Source of the DNA: Pseudoflavonifractor gallinarum
Lineage (GTDB): Bacteria; Bacillota; Clostridia; Oscillospirales; Oscillospiraceae
Reading direction: 5' to 3'
Assembly: GCF_014982855.1 (NCBI RefSeq)
Contig: NZ_JADCKF010000014.1
Span: forward strand, 1 to 64,000
Length of the DNA stretch: 64,000 nucleotides
Shown here: piece after piece, positions 53,193 through 62,332 of the stretch
Position numbering within the stretch: the first letter of the stretch is position 1
How the letters are laid out: every line of letters starts with the position of its first letter
Notes under the pieces: generated by a model
Databases searched by the model: none
Told to the model about the DNA's origin: nothing
What the model saw: only the letters and a program-made list of their open reading frames with translations
Made by a program: the position numbers and the translations under genes

Positions 53193-53942
53193 ATGAACGA
53201 GACATCCACAGGACGTGCCGTCCTCATTACCGGGGGAAGCCGCGGGATTGGGGCGGCCTGCGCCCGGCGGTTTGCCGCCGCGGGGGACCGGGTGGCGATC
53301 AATTACCACCACGCCCAGGCGGCCGCCGAGGCGCTGGTGGAGGAGATCCGGGCGGCGGGAGGTACGGCCATCGCGGTACAGGCCGACGTGGGCGATTCCG
53401 AGCAGGTGGCACGCATGGTTGACAATGTGTTGGATAAATTTTGTCAACTTGACATTCTGGTATGCAATGCCGGGATCGCCCGCCAGCAGCTGTTCACGGA
53501 CATCAGCGATGGAGACTGGCGGACACTCTTCCGCACCAACGTGGACGGGACCTTCTACTGTTGCCGGGCGGTACTGCCCCATTTTATCCACCGGAAGGCG
53601 GGAAAAATCGTGACCATGTCCTCCATGTGGGGGCTTACGGGAGGCTCCTGTGAAGTGGCCTATTCGGCTACAAAAGCGGCTGTTATTGGCCTTACCAAGG
53701 CACTTTCCAAGGAAGTTGGACCCTCTGGAATCACTGTAAACTGCGTGGCTCCCGGGGTCATCGACACCGAGATGAACGCCAATCTCACACCGGAGGATCT
53801 GGAGGCTCTGCGGCAGGAGACCCCCCTGGAGAGCATCGGCCGGCCGGAGGATGTGGCCGAGAGCGTCTTTTTCCTCACATCGGAGGGAGCCCGCTTTATT
53901 ACCGGCCAGATTCTCAGCCCTAACGGCGGTATTTTGATTTAA
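53193..53942 (+). CDS. short-chain dehydrogenase/reductase (FabG-like)
   Basis: A 249-residue classical SDR. The cofactor motif TGGSRGIGAACARRFAAAG is near the start, then LVCNAGIA, catalytic Ser in IVTMSSMWG and YxxxK in AYSATKAAVIGLTKAL, and the PGVIDTEMNANLTPEDL tail. These fit 3-oxoacyl-ACP reductase-like enzymes; the lack of fatty-acid genes nearby leaves the substrate open. ATG 53193 follows GAGGAAAGG. Single gene. Confidence 0.88.
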   Translation: MNETSTGRAVLITGGSRGIGAACARRFAAAGDRVAINYHHAQAAAEALVEEIRAAGGTAIAVQADVGDSEQVARMVDNVLDKFCQLDILVCNAGIARQQLFTDISDGDWRTLFRTNVDGTFYCCRAVLPHFIHRKAGKIVTMSSMWGLTGGSCEVAYSATKAAVIGLTKALSKEVGPSGITVNCVAPGVIDTEMNANLTPEDLEALRQETPLESIGRPEDVAESVFFLTSEGARFITGQILSPNGGILI

Positions 53943-54005
53943 GGTTGTGCGATATGTCCATAGCGTGGAGACATTATAGGCTGGTGTATTGAGCAAAATG
54001 ACAAG

Positions 54006-54034
54006 TTGACAATTTAGCGTGCTGAGCGTATAAT
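54006..54034 (+). promoter_or_regulatory. liv operon promoter within an inverted repeat
   Basis: TTGACA, 17 bases, TATAAT is a perfect consensus. GTTGACA (54005-54011) and TGTCAAC (54034-54040) are inverted copies at both edges of the promoter, a plausible repressor site. Confidence 0.8.
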
Positions 54035-54064
54035 GTCAACAACCTATAAGGAGGGTACATGATT

Positions 54065-55270
54065 ATGAAACAGATGCGTGTTTTGTCTCTTGCTGCGACC
54101 GCTGCTCTGACGGTCTCGCTCCTGGCCGGCTGCGGCGGCTCTGAAACGGCGAATACTCCGGCTCCCGGCAGCTCGGATGCTCCTTCCGGCAGCTCTTCCG
54201 CTGCTACCATCAAGATCGGCGGCATCGGCCCTCTGACCGGCTCGGCTGCTGTGTACGGCGTGGCTACCCAGCAGGGTGCCCAGCTAGCGGTGGATGAGAT
54301 CAATGCCAAGGGCGGCCTCCAGTTCGAGCTCAACTTCCAGGACGATGAGAACGACGCTGAGAAGGCCACCAACGCCTATAACGTGCTCCAGGACTGGGGC
54401 ATGCAGGTCCTCTACGGATGCACCACCACCAACCCCTGTGTGGCTGTGGCCAGCTCCACCTATGCGGACCGCTACTTCCAGCTGACTCCTTCCGCCTCCT
54501 CCACCGACGTGACCAGCGGCAAGGATAACGCGTTCCAGATCTGCTTCACTGACCCCAACCAGGGCTCCACCGCTGCCGACTACATCGCTGAGCATCCGGA
54601 GCTGGGCAGCAAGATCGCCATCATCTACAACAACGGCGACGCCTACTCCACCGGTATTGCCACTGCTTTCCGTGCCGAGGCCGAGGCCAAGGGCCTGGAA
54701 GTGGTTTCTGAGACCACCTTTCCCTCGGATGACAACACCGACTTCTCCGTGCAGCTGGGCGATGCCCAGAGCAACGGGGCCGACCTGGTGTTCATGCCCA
54801 TCTACTACACGCCCGCCTCTCTGATCCTGAACCAGGCCAAGAACATGGGCTATGCTCCCACCTTCTTCGGCTGCGACGGTATGGACGGTATCCTGGCCGT
54901 GGAGGGCTTTGACACCTCTCTGGCCGACGGCCTGGTCCTCATGACCGCCTTCAACCCCTGGGGCACCGACGATCTGAGCGCCAACTTCACCAAGTCCTAC
55001 GAGGAGAAGTATGGTTCCACCCCCAACCAGTTTGCCGCCGACGGCTATGACTGCATCTACGCCATCGCCGCCGCCTGTGAGAAGGCCGGTGTCACTGCCG
55101 ATATGAGCCACGAGGACGTATGTGAGGCGCTCATCAGCACCTTTACCGCCTCTGACTTCAGCGTGGACGGCCTGACCGGCGCCGGCATGACCTGGGGTAC
55201 CAACGGCGAAGTCTCCAAGGCTCCCGTTGTGGTCAAGGTCGAGGATGCCAAGTACGTCACCATGGAGTAA
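54065..55270 (+). CDS. livJ: branched-chain amino acid ABC transporter, binding lipoprotein
   Basis: A 401-residue lipoprotein with lipobox VSLLAGCGG, a Gly/Ser/Pro linker, and a LivJ-type type I binding fold: IKIGGIGPLTGSAAVYGVATQQGAQLAVDEINAKGGL, YGCTTTNPCVAVAS, FQICFTDPNQGSTAADYIAE, GADLVFMPIYYTPASLILNQAKNMGY and ANFTKSYEEKYGSTPNQFAADGYDCIYAI. ATG 54065 is chosen over 54059 because it gives the standard MKQMRVLSLAAT signal start; both are near the AGGAGG. It heads the liv operon, and a strong hairpin follows it. Confidence 0.93.
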   Translation: MKQMRVLSLAATAALTVSLLAGCGGSETANTPAPGSSDAPSGSSSAATIKIGGIGPLTGSAAVYGVATQQGAQLAVDEINAKGGLQFELNFQDDENDAEKATNAYNVLQDWGMQVLYGCTTTNPCVAVASSTYADRYFQLTPSASSTDVTSGKDNAFQICFTDPNQGSTAADYIAEHPELGSKIAIIYNNGDAYSTGIATAFRAEAEAKGLEVVSETTFPSDDNTDFSVQLGDAQSNGADLVFMPIYYTPASLILNQAKNMGYAPTFFGCDGMDGILAVEGFDTSLADGLVLMTAFNPWGTDDLSANFTKSYEEKYGSTPNQFAADGYDCIYAIAAACEKAGVTADMSHEDVCEALISTFTASDFSVDGLTGAGMTWGTNGEVSKAPVVVKVEDAKYVTME

Positions 55271-55309
55271 TCCAGACCAGATCAGCAGCTTCCAAACGGA
55301 AGAATAAGT

Positions 55310-55350
55310 AAGGGAGGGCTGCCGGAGCGCCCGGCAGCCCTCCTCCCTTA
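55310..55350 (+). terminator. hairpin between livJ and livH (partial terminator)
   Basis: A long stem (GGAGGGCTGCCGG with its complement) has a short loop and weak T tract. This position commonly lowers permease expression below that of the binding protein. Confidence 0.55.
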
Positions 55351-55435
55351 TCGGGGGGAAAGCGCCGTGGACACTGTCCCGGCGCCGCGGCATTTTCCCC
55401 TGGATAAGGAGACCTAAGATATTGAGGTGTGTGGT

Positions 55436-56323
55436 ATGTTACTGGGGTTCCTCAACAACCTGATCAACGGCATCAGCCTGGGCAGTATCTACGCCATTAT
55501 TGCCCTGGGCTACACCATGGTCTACGGCATCGCCAAGATGCTCAACTTTGCCCATGGTGACGTCATCATGGTGGGCGCGTATGTCTGCTTCTTTGCCACC
55601 GGCTCCTTTGGATTGCCGCCGGTGGTGGGGGTCCTGCTGGCAATGGTGGTATGTACGGTCCTGGGCGTGGTCATTGAGCGCCTGGCCTATAAACCGCTGC
55701 GCCAGGCTCCCTCTCTGGCGGTGCTCATTACCGCCATCGGCGTGAGCTACTTTTTACAGAATATGGCCCTCCAGCTCTGGGGCTCCGATCCGAAATCCTT
55801 CCGCTCCGTGGTGCCCACGGGCAGTGTCTCTCTCCTGGGCGGTCAGATCTCGGTGTCCTATGTGACGCTGGTCACCGTGCTGGCCTGCGTGATCATCATG
55901 ATCGCCCTCACCGCCTTCACCGGCAACACCAAGCTGGGCAAGGCCATGCGGGCCTGCTCGGAGGATAAGGGGGCGGCCCAGCTCATGGGGATCGATGTGA
56001 ATTTCACCATCTCCATGACCTTTGCCATCGGCTCCGCCCTGGCGGCCATTGCGGGCGTACTGCTCTGCTCCACCTATCCCACCCTGATGCCCACCACCGG
56101 CTCCATGCCCGGCATCAAGGCCTTTACCGCCGCCGTGTTTGGCGGGATCGGCTCCATCCCGGGCGCCCTGCTGGGCGGCATCCTGCTGGGGGTCATTGAG
56201 ATCTTCGGTAAGGCCTATATCTCCACTCAGCTCTCCGACGCGGTGGTCTTTGCCGTGCTTATCGTGGTGCTTCTGGTCAAGCCCACCGGTCTGCTGGGCA
56301 AGAAGATCAGCGAGAAAGTTTGA
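55436..56323 (+). CDS. livH: branched-chain amino acid ABC transporter permease LivH
   Basis: A 295-residue inner-membrane protein with eight hydrophobic segments. The family features are GISLGSIYAIIALGYTMVYGIAKMLNFAHGD at the start, AYKPLRQAPSLAVLITAIGVSYFLQN in the middle, and the cytoplasmic EAA-like loop near KAMRACSEDKGAAQLMGIDV. The C-terminus has FGGIGSIPGALLGGILLGVIE. ATG 55436 follows GAGGTG; a GTG at 55427 is closer to no site. It precedes livM by 10 bases. Confidence 0.93.
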   Translation: MLLGFLNNLINGISLGSIYAIIALGYTMVYGIAKMLNFAHGDVIMVGAYVCFFATGSFGLPPVVGVLLAMVVCTVLGVVIERLAYKPLRQAPSLAVLITAIGVSYFLQNMALQLWGSDPKSFRSVVPTGSVSLLGGQISVSYVTLVTVLACVIIMIALTAFTGNTKLGKAMRACSEDKGAAQLMGIDVNFTISMTFAIGSALAAIAGVLLCSTYPTLMPTTGSMPGIKAFTAAVFGGIGSIPGALLGGILLGVIEIFGKAYISTQLSDAVVFAVLIVVLLVKPTGLLGKKISEKV

Positions 56324-56333
56324 GGTGGACGCC

Positions 56334-57413
56334 ATGAAACAACTCTCTGGGCGCAAGAACAAAAGACTGCTGGACAATCTGATCACCTATGGTATCGTGG
56401 TGATTGCCTTCCTGGTGGTCCAGTTTATTCAGGCCGGCGGCGGCCTTTCCAGCTCCCTCAAGGGACAGCTGGTCCCCATCTGCTGCTATGTGGTCATGGC
56501 GGTTTCCCTGAACCTGGTGGTGGGCGTCTCGGGCGAACTGAGCCTGGGCCACGCCGGCTTTATGAGCGTGGGTGCCTTCTCCGGCGTAGTGGCCTCGGTG
56601 GCCCTTCAGGACCTCATCCCCCTGGGACCCGCCCGCCTCTTTGTGTGCATGCTCATCGGCGCGGTGTTTGCGGGGATCGCCGGAATCATCGTGGGCGTGC
56701 CGGTGCTCCGTCTGCGGGGCGACTATCTGGCCATCGTGACCCTGGCCTTCGGCGAGATCATCAAAAATATCATCAACTGCCTCTACATCGGCGTGGACGG
56801 GAATGGCCTGCATTTCTCGGTCACCAGTGAGATGGCCCTCAACCTGGCCGAGGGAGGCACGGCGGTCATCAAGGGGCCCATGGGAGCCACCGGATACGCC
56901 AAGCTTGCCACCTTCACCGCTGGCTTCCTGCTGGTCATCGTCTCCCTGGTGGTGGTGCTCAACCTGATCCACAGCCGGGCGGGCCGGGCCATCATGGCCC
57001 TGCGGGACAACCGCATCGCCGCCGAGAGCGTGGGCATCGGCGCCACCAAGTATAAGCTCATGGCCTTTGTCACCTCCGCGGTGCTGGCGGGTGCGGCCGG
57101 CGCTCTGTACGCCATGAATTACGGCTCCATCGCCGCCAAGAAATTTGACTTCAATACCTCCATCCTGGTGCTGGTCTTTGTGGTCCTGGGCGGTATGGGC
57201 AACATCCGCGGCTCCATCATTGCCGCCGCAGTGCTCACCGTGCTGCCCGAGATGCTCCGTGCGGTGGGCGAGTACCGGATGCTCATCTACGCGGTGGTCC
57301 TCATCCTGGTGATGATCGCCACCAACAACGCCACGATCCGCCAGTTCTTTGCCGAGAAGCTGCATGGAGCGCAGGAGGATGGTAAGATGAGCAGAAAGGG
57401 GGCGGCGAAATGA
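56334..57413 (+). CDS. livM: branched-chain amino acid ABC transporter permease LivM
   Basis: A 359-residue membrane protein with about nine hydrophobic segments. It has SGELSLGHAGFMSVGAFSGV, the LRLRGDYLAIVTLAFGEIIKN loop that contacts the ATPase, and IMALRDNRIAAESVGIGATKYKLMAF and VFVVLGGMGNIRGSIIAAAVLTVLPE at the end. ATG 56334 has GAGGTGG upstream. It overlaps livG by 4 bases (ATGA). Confidence 0.93.
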   Translation: MKQLSGRKNKRLLDNLITYGIVVIAFLVVQFIQAGGGLSSSLKGQLVPICCYVVMAVSLNLVVGVSGELSLGHAGFMSVGAFSGVVASVALQDLIPLGPARLFVCMLIGAVFAGIAGIIVGVPVLRLRGDYLAIVTLAFGEIIKNIINCLYIGVDGNGLHFSVTSEMALNLAEGGTAVIKGPMGATGYAKLATFTAGFLLVIVSLVVVLNLIHSRAGRAIMALRDNRIAAESVGIGATKYKLMAFVTSAVLAGAAGALYAMNYGSIAAKKFDFNTSILVLVFVVLGGMGNIRGSIIAAAVLTVLPEMLRAVGEYRMLIYAVVLILVMIATNNATIRQFFAEKLHGAQEDGKMSRKGAAK

Positions 57414-58267
57414 GCCGACTGGAAAAGCGACAGGTCACCAAGATGGTGCCTGTGCCCAGCCACTCCATCGTGCCGGAGCGGGACGTCGATAAGGCCCCCA
57501 TCCTGGAGTGCAGCCATCTGGGCATCGATTTCGGCGGACTGACCGCCGTCAATGACTTCAATCTCACAGTGGGCCGGACCGAGATCGCCGGACTCATCGG
57601 CCCCAACGGTGCGGGCAAGACCACCGTCTTTAACCTGCTGACCAAGGTGTACCAGCCCACCCGGGGCACCATCCTCATCGATGGCAAGGACACCCACGGC
57701 ATGAACACCGTCCAGGTCAACCGTGCGGGCATCGCCCGTACCTTTCAGAACATCCGCCTCTTCGACAAGCTGAGCGTGGAGGACAATGTAAAGATCGGCC
57801 TGCACAACCAGATCCGCTATCCCATGTGGAGCGGCGTGTTCCGTATGCCGGGCTACTGGAAGAAGGAGAAGCTGGCCCATGAGAGCGCCATGGAGCTGCT
57901 CCACCTCTTTGATATGGAGGGACTGGCCAACCACCAGGCGGGCTCCCTGCCTTACGGCGCCCAGCGCCGGCTGGAGATCGTCCGGGCCCTGGCCACCAAT
58001 CCCAGCCTGCTGCTCCTGGACGAGCCGGCGGCGGGCATGAACCCCTCTGAGACGGCCGACCTGATGGAGAATATCCTCAAGATCCGGGATACCTTCCAGA
58101 TCGCCATCATGCTTATCGAGCACGATATGAACCTGGTCATGGGCATCTGCGAGGGCATCTGTGTGCTCAACTTCGGGCAGGTCATCGCCAAGGGTACCCC
58201 GGAGGAGATCCAGAACAATCCCAGGGTCATTGAGGCCTATCTGGGCAGCCAGAAGAAGGAGGGATGA
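57410..58267 (+). CDS. livG: branched-chain amino acid ABC transporter ATPase LivG
   Basis: A 285-residue ABC ATPase. Walker A GPNGAGKTTV, Q-loop in FQNIRLFDKLSVEDN, signature LPYGAQRRLEI (Pro-Tyr-Gly-Ala in place of LSGGQ, as usual for LivG), Walker B LLLLDEPAAGMNP and the switch His in LIEHDMNLVM. A 25-residue N-terminal extension (VTKMVPVPSHSIVPERD) precedes the domain. It pairs with LivF to energise LivHM. Confidence 0.93.
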   Translation: MSRLEKRQVTKMVPVPSHSIVPERDVDKAPILECSHLGIDFGGLTAVNDFNLTVGRTEIAGLIGPNGAGKTTVFNLLTKVYQPTRGTILIDGKDTHGMNTVQVNRAGIARTFQNIRLFDKLSVEDNVKIGLHNQIRYPMWSGVFRMPGYWKKEKLAHESAMELLHLFDMEGLANHQAGSLPYGAQRRLEIVRALATNPSLLLLDEPAAGMNPSETADLMENILKIRDTFQIAIMLIEHDMNLVMGICEGICVLNFGQVIAKGTPEEIQNNPRVIEAYLGSQKKEG

Positions 58268-58271
58268 CGCC

Positions 58272-58973
58272 ATGCTGAAGGTAGAGAACATCAATGTCTA
58301 TTATGGCGCCATCCACGCCATCAAGAATGTGTCCTTTGAGGTCAACGACGGTGAGATCGTCACCCTCATCGGAGCCAACGGCGCAGGCAAGTCCACCACC
58401 CTTCAGACGGTGTCCGGCCTGCTCCACTCCCACACCGGCTCCATTGAGTTCATGGGGAAGAGCCTGGCGGGCATTCCGCCCCACAAGGTGGTCTCTTTGG
58501 GTCTGGCCCATGTGCCGGAGGGACGCCGGGTATTCCTCCAGATGAGCGTGGAGGAGAACCTGGAGATGGGTGCCTATACCCGTCCCAACAGCGAGATTGC
58601 CGACGGGATCGCCGACATCTACCAGCGCTTCCCCCGGCTGAAGGAGCGGCGCAAGCAGGTGGCAGGGACCCTCTCCGGCGGCGAGCAGCAGATGCTGGCC
58701 ATGGGCCGGGCCATGATGTCCAAGCCCAAGCTCCTCATGCTGGATGAGCCCTCCATGGGCCTGGCCCCCATCCTGGTGGAGCAGATCTTTGACATCATCC
58801 AGGAGCTCAACCGGGCGGGCACCACTATCCTGCTGGTGGAGCAGAATGCGCAGATGGCCCTCTCCATTGCCCACCGCGGCTATGTGCTGGAGACCGGAAA
58901 GGTAGTCGCCACCGGTACCGGCGAGCAGCTGCTGGAGGATGAGGCGGTTAAGAAGGCGTACCTGGGCGGCTAA
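58272..58973 (+). CDS. livF: branched-chain amino acid ABC transporter ATPase LivF
   Basis: A 233-residue ABC ATPase of normal LivF length. Walker A GANGAGKSTTL, the LivF-type VPEGRRVFLQMSVEENLEMG segment, signature LSGGEQQMLAMGRAMMSKP, Walker B LLMLDEPSMGLAP and the switch region LLVEQNAQMALSIA, where Gln replaces His as in most LivF. ATG 58272 follows GGAGGGATG. Last gene of the operon, before a terminator. Confidence 0.93.
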   Translation: MLKVENINVYYGAIHAIKNVSFEVNDGEIVTLIGANGAGKSTTLQTVSGLLHSHTGSIEFMGKSLAGIPPHKVVSLGLAHVPEGRRVFLQMSVEENLEMGAYTRPNSEIADGIADIYQRFPRLKERRKQVAGTLSGGEQQMLAMGRAMMSKPKLLMLDEPSMGLAPILVEQIFDIIQELNRAGTTILLVEQNAQMALSIAHRGYVLETGKVVATGTGEQLLEDEAVKKAYLGG

Positions 58974-59006
58974 AGACAGCGTACTCTTCTTTTATAAAGA
59001 AAAACG

Positions 59007-59046
59007 TGCGGCGAATTGTCTTCTTGACAATTCGCCGCATATTTTC
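59007..59046 (+). terminator. terminator of the liv operon
   Basis: TGCGGCGAATTGTC pairs with GACAATTCGCCGCA around TTCTT and is followed by TATTTT. Confidence 0.85.
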
Positions 59047-59224
59047 ATGGCTCTTTCGGCCAAGTGGGAATGACACATGGGATATGGACGATATCCTAGG
59101 GCTAACTAACCAAAAAGAACCCGATCCACCGGCATAAACGGGTGGAGATTTCCACTTTCCCGGCGGAAGAGATTGTGCTATGCTAAAAAACAGAGAGAAG
59201 CCAGTCTGGAAGGACGGATGTTCC

Positions 59225-60043
59225 ATGCCCAATTATTTTGCACACCTGCTTTTTGGAGCGAAAATGCTCAAACAGCTGCCGGAAGAGGCTGCCGCGCCCA
59301 TTCGGGCACAGCGGGAGGCCTTTAATCTGGGGTGCCTGGGACCCGACCCGCTGTTTTTTTACCGACCTGTGCTGCCCAACGCAGCCCGCCGGGAGGGCCT
59401 GGAGATGCACCACGAGAGCGCGGCCCCGGTGTTTGCCCGCCTGGCCCGGGCACTGGCGAGCGGCATACCCGAGGCGGAGGGATATGCCGCCGGATTCCTG
59501 TGTCATTTTGCGCTGGATGCCGCCTGTCACCCCTATGTGAATGCCCGGGCGGCGGAGGGGACGGTGGCTCACCTGGCAGTGGAGGCCGAGCTGGACCGCA
59601 GTCTGATGGAGAACCGGGGACTGCCTGCCCGGGGACAGGTCTATCTTCCCCCCATTCGGGAGGAGGCGGTATTTGCCGCGGCGGAGCGGGCCTATCTGTG
59701 GGCGGGAGCCGCCGAGGTGCGCCGAGGCTATGCCGCCATGCGGCGGGACAGCCTTATCTTTGCCCGGGGACATGGGACCCGTCTGGGAGTGACGGCCAAC
59801 CGGATGGTGGCGCTCCTCCCGGCCTGCCGGAGTCTGGAGGGGGTGATCCTCCCGTCCTCCTATCTGCCGGAGCGGGAGACCTTCTGCCGCGCACTGATCG
59901 ATATTTTGCAGGGCGAGAGTGAAACCGCCGCGGAGAAGTGGCTGGAATTCCGGCGGTATGTCCGGAATGGGGGGAGGCTCTCCCCCTGGTTCCACCGGGA
60001 TTTTAACGGTAATTTCAAAGGGGAGGAGCAATCCCCGTCCTAA
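59225..60043 (+). CDS. zinc-dependent phospholipase C-like protein
   Basis: A 272-residue protein of the Zn_dep_PLPC fold. MPNYFAHLLFGAKML at the start gives the first His. Further likely ligands are in GCLGPDPLFFY, EMHHESA, AGFLCHFALDAACHPYVN and VAHLAVEAELDRSLM. It has no signal peptide, so it probably acts in the cytosol, unlike secreted toxins. ATG 59225 is chosen because the family reading starts MPNYFAH. Substrate unknown. The 180 bases upstream hold no other gene. Confidence 0.8.
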   Translation: MPNYFAHLLFGAKMLKQLPEEAAAPIRAQREAFNLGCLGPDPLFFYRPVLPNAARREGLEMHHESAAPVFARLARALASGIPEAEGYAAGFLCHFALDAACHPYVNARAAEGTVAHLAVEAELDRSLMENRGLPARGQVYLPPIREEAVFAAAERAYLWAGAAEVRRGYAAMRRDSLIFARGHGTRLGVTANRMVALLPACRSLEGVILPSSYLPERETFCRALIDILQGESETAAEKWLEFRRYVRNGGRLSPWFHRDFNGNFKGEEQSPS

Positions 60044-60050
60044 CACGCGG

Positions 60051-60092
60051 ACAACGCCGCAGCACCCTTAAAAGTGATGCGGCGTTGTTTTT
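60051..60092 (+). terminator. terminator after the phospholipase-like gene
   Basis: ACAACGCCGCA pairs with TGCGGCGTTGT around a 16-base loop and is followed by TTTTT. It lies next to the convergent DNA-repair gene end. Confidence 0.85.
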
Positions 60093-60097
60093 TCGAT

Positions 60098-60901
60098 TCA
60101 GGTGGGAAGGGAAAGGGGAGGGGGTGAGACCGGCCGGCCGGCGGGAACGGGCGCGTCCTCCTGGAATTCCGTCATGATATTCCAGTAACGCTTTGGCATA
60201 TGGCTCATGCGGCAGCGGGGATTTTCCCGTCCCTCAATGGAGATCGTCGTATAGAACCGCCGCCAGAGGGCCCGGTAGCCCCGCTCTTCCTCTTTGGCCT
60301 CGCCCAGGGTGAACTGCTCCAGGGGCAGGATGGCCCAGCTGCCCTTCTGGTGAAAGAGGGCCTCCCGGTGGGTACGGTCGTAGATGAGGAAATCCTCGTC
60401 CGGATACCGGGCGCAGAAGTGGGGGCGCAGAAGGGGGAGCACCCGGTTTTTGGGCTCGATCTCCCCGGCCAGGACGCCGTCCAGATCGGAGAAGCGGAGG
60501 AAGCCCTTGAACAGGTGCACCTCGTTGCGCAGGTGGCGCACCGCCTTTTCCAGCGCGGCCACCCGGGGATCGCTCAAATCGTACCCGGCGGCCCGTCCCC
60601 GGGCATAGCCGTACCAGATGTAGTTCCACAGCAGCAGCTCCCGTTCCTCCGCGCAGGTGAGGAAGCCCAGGGTGACCAGCTCCCGGGCGGAGGGGGAGAT
60701 CTTCCGGGCCAGGGAGAGATAGACCTGTCGGGCCTTGGCCGGGTCGCTCTTCACCGGCCGTTCGGGATAGAGGGAGATCCGGGGGTCCTCCGGTGTGGAG
60801 AAGGCGGCGGGGGCCTCCTTGTGGCGGTAGCTCTCATAGACACAGGTCAGGAAGCCGGAAAAGCTGCCGTCATAGGTATAGGATACCTGAGTCCAGGACA
60901 T
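60098..60901 (-). CDS. TIGR03915-family putative DNA repair protein
   Basis: A 267-residue protein recognised by TYDGSFSGFLTCVYESYRHKEAP at its start, LRNEVHLFKGFLRFSDLDG in the middle, and RYPDEDFLIYDRTHREALFHQKGSW and the final MPKRYWNIMTEFQ. It belongs to the family that is nearly always paired with the radical SAM protein upstream. The function is inferred to be DNA modification or repair, not proven. ATG 60901 follows GGAGG by 8 bases. The 18-base gap to the radical SAM gene shows one operon. Confidence 0.88.
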   Translation of the reverse strand: MSWTQVSYTYDGSFSGFLTCVYESYRHKEAPAAFSTPEDPRISLYPERPVKSDPAKARQVYLSLARKISPSARELVTLGFLTCAEERELLLWNYIWYGYARGRAAGYDLSDPRVAALEKAVRHLRNEVHLFKGFLRFSDLDGVLAGEIEPKNRVLPLLRPHFCARYPDEDFLIYDRTHREALFHQKGSWAILPLEQFTLGEAKEEERGYRALWRRFYTTISIEGRENPRCRMSHMPKRYWNIMTEFQEDAPVPAGRPVSPPPLSLPT

Positions 60902-60919
60902 GACATACACCTCCAGAGA

Positions 60920-62185
60920 TCACGTGACAGGGTCGAAGAGGGAGAGCTGCTCCGGCATGGTCTGGAGCAGCATCGGGCGCTCCTGGGCGGCCAGATGGCC
61001 CAGGATCCGGTCGGGCCGCACCCGCAGTCCATCCAGCATCTTTCCCCCGCAGGTGAGGAAATACTGGGCCCGCTTCAGCACCACGCCCAGCCGCTTCAGG
61101 CCCTCGAAGGAGAGAGGGCCTGCCCGCCGGGCGGTCAGGATCCGCCGGGCGCTCTTCACGCCCACTCCGGGCACCCGGAGGAGGGCCTCATAGTCGGCGG
61201 TGCGGACCTCCACCGGGAAAAAGTCCATGTGCCGCAGGGCCCAGGTACACTTGGGGTCTACTCTGGGGTCCAGGTCGGGATGAGACTCGTCCAGCAGCTC
61301 CTCCACCCGGAAGTGATAGAAGCGCAGCAGCCAGTCGGCCTGGTAGAGCCGGTGTTCCCGCAGCAGGGGCGGGCGAAAGCTCTGGGGAGCGGGGAGAAGG
61401 CGGCTGTTGGACACAGGCATATAGGCCGAGTAAAAGACCCGCTTGAGCTGATAGCGGTCGTACAGACCCTGGGTGAGGGAGAGGATGTGCCGGTCGCTCT
61501 CCGGGGTGGCGCCGATGATCATCTGGGTGGACTGGCCGGCTGGGGCAAACCGGGGCGCACCCCGGTACTGCGTCAGCTCCTGACGGGAGTGGGCGATGGA
61601 ATCCCGGATCTGGGCCATGGGGGAGAGGATGGCCGTCTTGGCCTTGTCCGGGGCCAAAAGGGCCAGACTCTGCTCAGAGGGAAGCTCGATGTTCACACTC
61701 AGCCGGTCGGAGAGCAGGCCCAGCCGGTGGGTGAGCAGAGGGTCGGCCCCCGGAATGGCCTTTGCATGGATATATCCGCCAAAGCCGTACTCCCGCCGCA
61801 GCAGGGTAAGGGTCTCGATCATGCGCTCGGTGGTATAGTCCGCATCCCGGAGCACGGCCGAGGAGAGAAAGAGCCCCTCAATGTAGTTGCGCCGGTAAAA
61901 GCCTATGGTGAGCTCGCACAGCTCCCGGGGCGTAAAGGAGGCCCGGGGCACGTCGTTGGAGCGGCGGTTCACGCAGTATTGACAGTCGTAGGCGCAGACA
62001 TTGGTCAGGAGGACCTTGAGCAGGGAGATGCACCGTCCGTCCGCCGAAAAGGAGTGACAGCAGCCCGACGCCATGGTACTGCCCAGCTTCCCCGGGCGGC
62101 CGCCCCGGCTTAGCCCGCTGGAGGTGCAGGCGGCGTCATATTTGGCCGCATCGGCCAGGATGGTCAGTTTGTCCATAAGCTCCAC
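60920..62185 (-). CDS. TIGR03916-family putative DNA modification/repair radical SAM protein
   Basis: A 421-residue radical SAM enzyme. The cluster motif is CAYDCQYCVNRRSND, and an additional Cys pair lies before it (SGCCHSFSADGRC). The C-terminal 110 residues contain a helix-hairpin-helix DNA-binding unit, LLRVPGVGVKSARRIL, followed by LSFEGLKRLGVVLKRAQYFLTCGG. The start is GTG 62185, six bases after GGAGGG; reading VELMDKLTILADAAKYDAACTSSG fits the family. It probably repairs or edits bases by radical chemistry together with the TIGR03915 protein. Confidence 0.92.
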   Translation of the reverse strand: MELMDKLTILADAAKYDAACTSSGLSRGGRPGKLGSTMASGCCHSFSADGRCISLLKVLLTNVCAYDCQYCVNRRSNDVPRASFTPRELCELTIGFYRRNYIEGLFLSSAVLRDADYTTERMIETLTLLRREYGFGGYIHAKAIPGADPLLTHRLGLLSDRLSVNIELPSEQSLALLAPDKAKTAILSPMAQIRDSIAHSRQELTQYRGAPRFAPAGQSTQMIIGATPESDRHILSLTQGLYDRYQLKRVFYSAYMPVSNSRLLPAPQSFRPPLLREHRLYQADWLLRFYHFRVEELLDESHPDLDPRVDPKCTWALRHMDFFPVEVRTADYEALLRVPGVGVKSARRILTARRAGPLSFEGLKRLGVVLKRAQYFLTCGGKMLDGLRVRPDRILGHLAAQERPMLLQTMPEQLSLFDPVT

Positions 62186-62332
62186 AGGAATCCCTCCAAA
62201 ATAGAACTGATGTACGAACATATTAGCATCGAACAGATGTTTTGTCAATGGAAAAACATGGTGTGCATGGGGGTATGAGGGGTGGATGGAAGGGGGATAC
62301 TTGGAGGCAGCCTAAAACAAGGAGTGATTACC

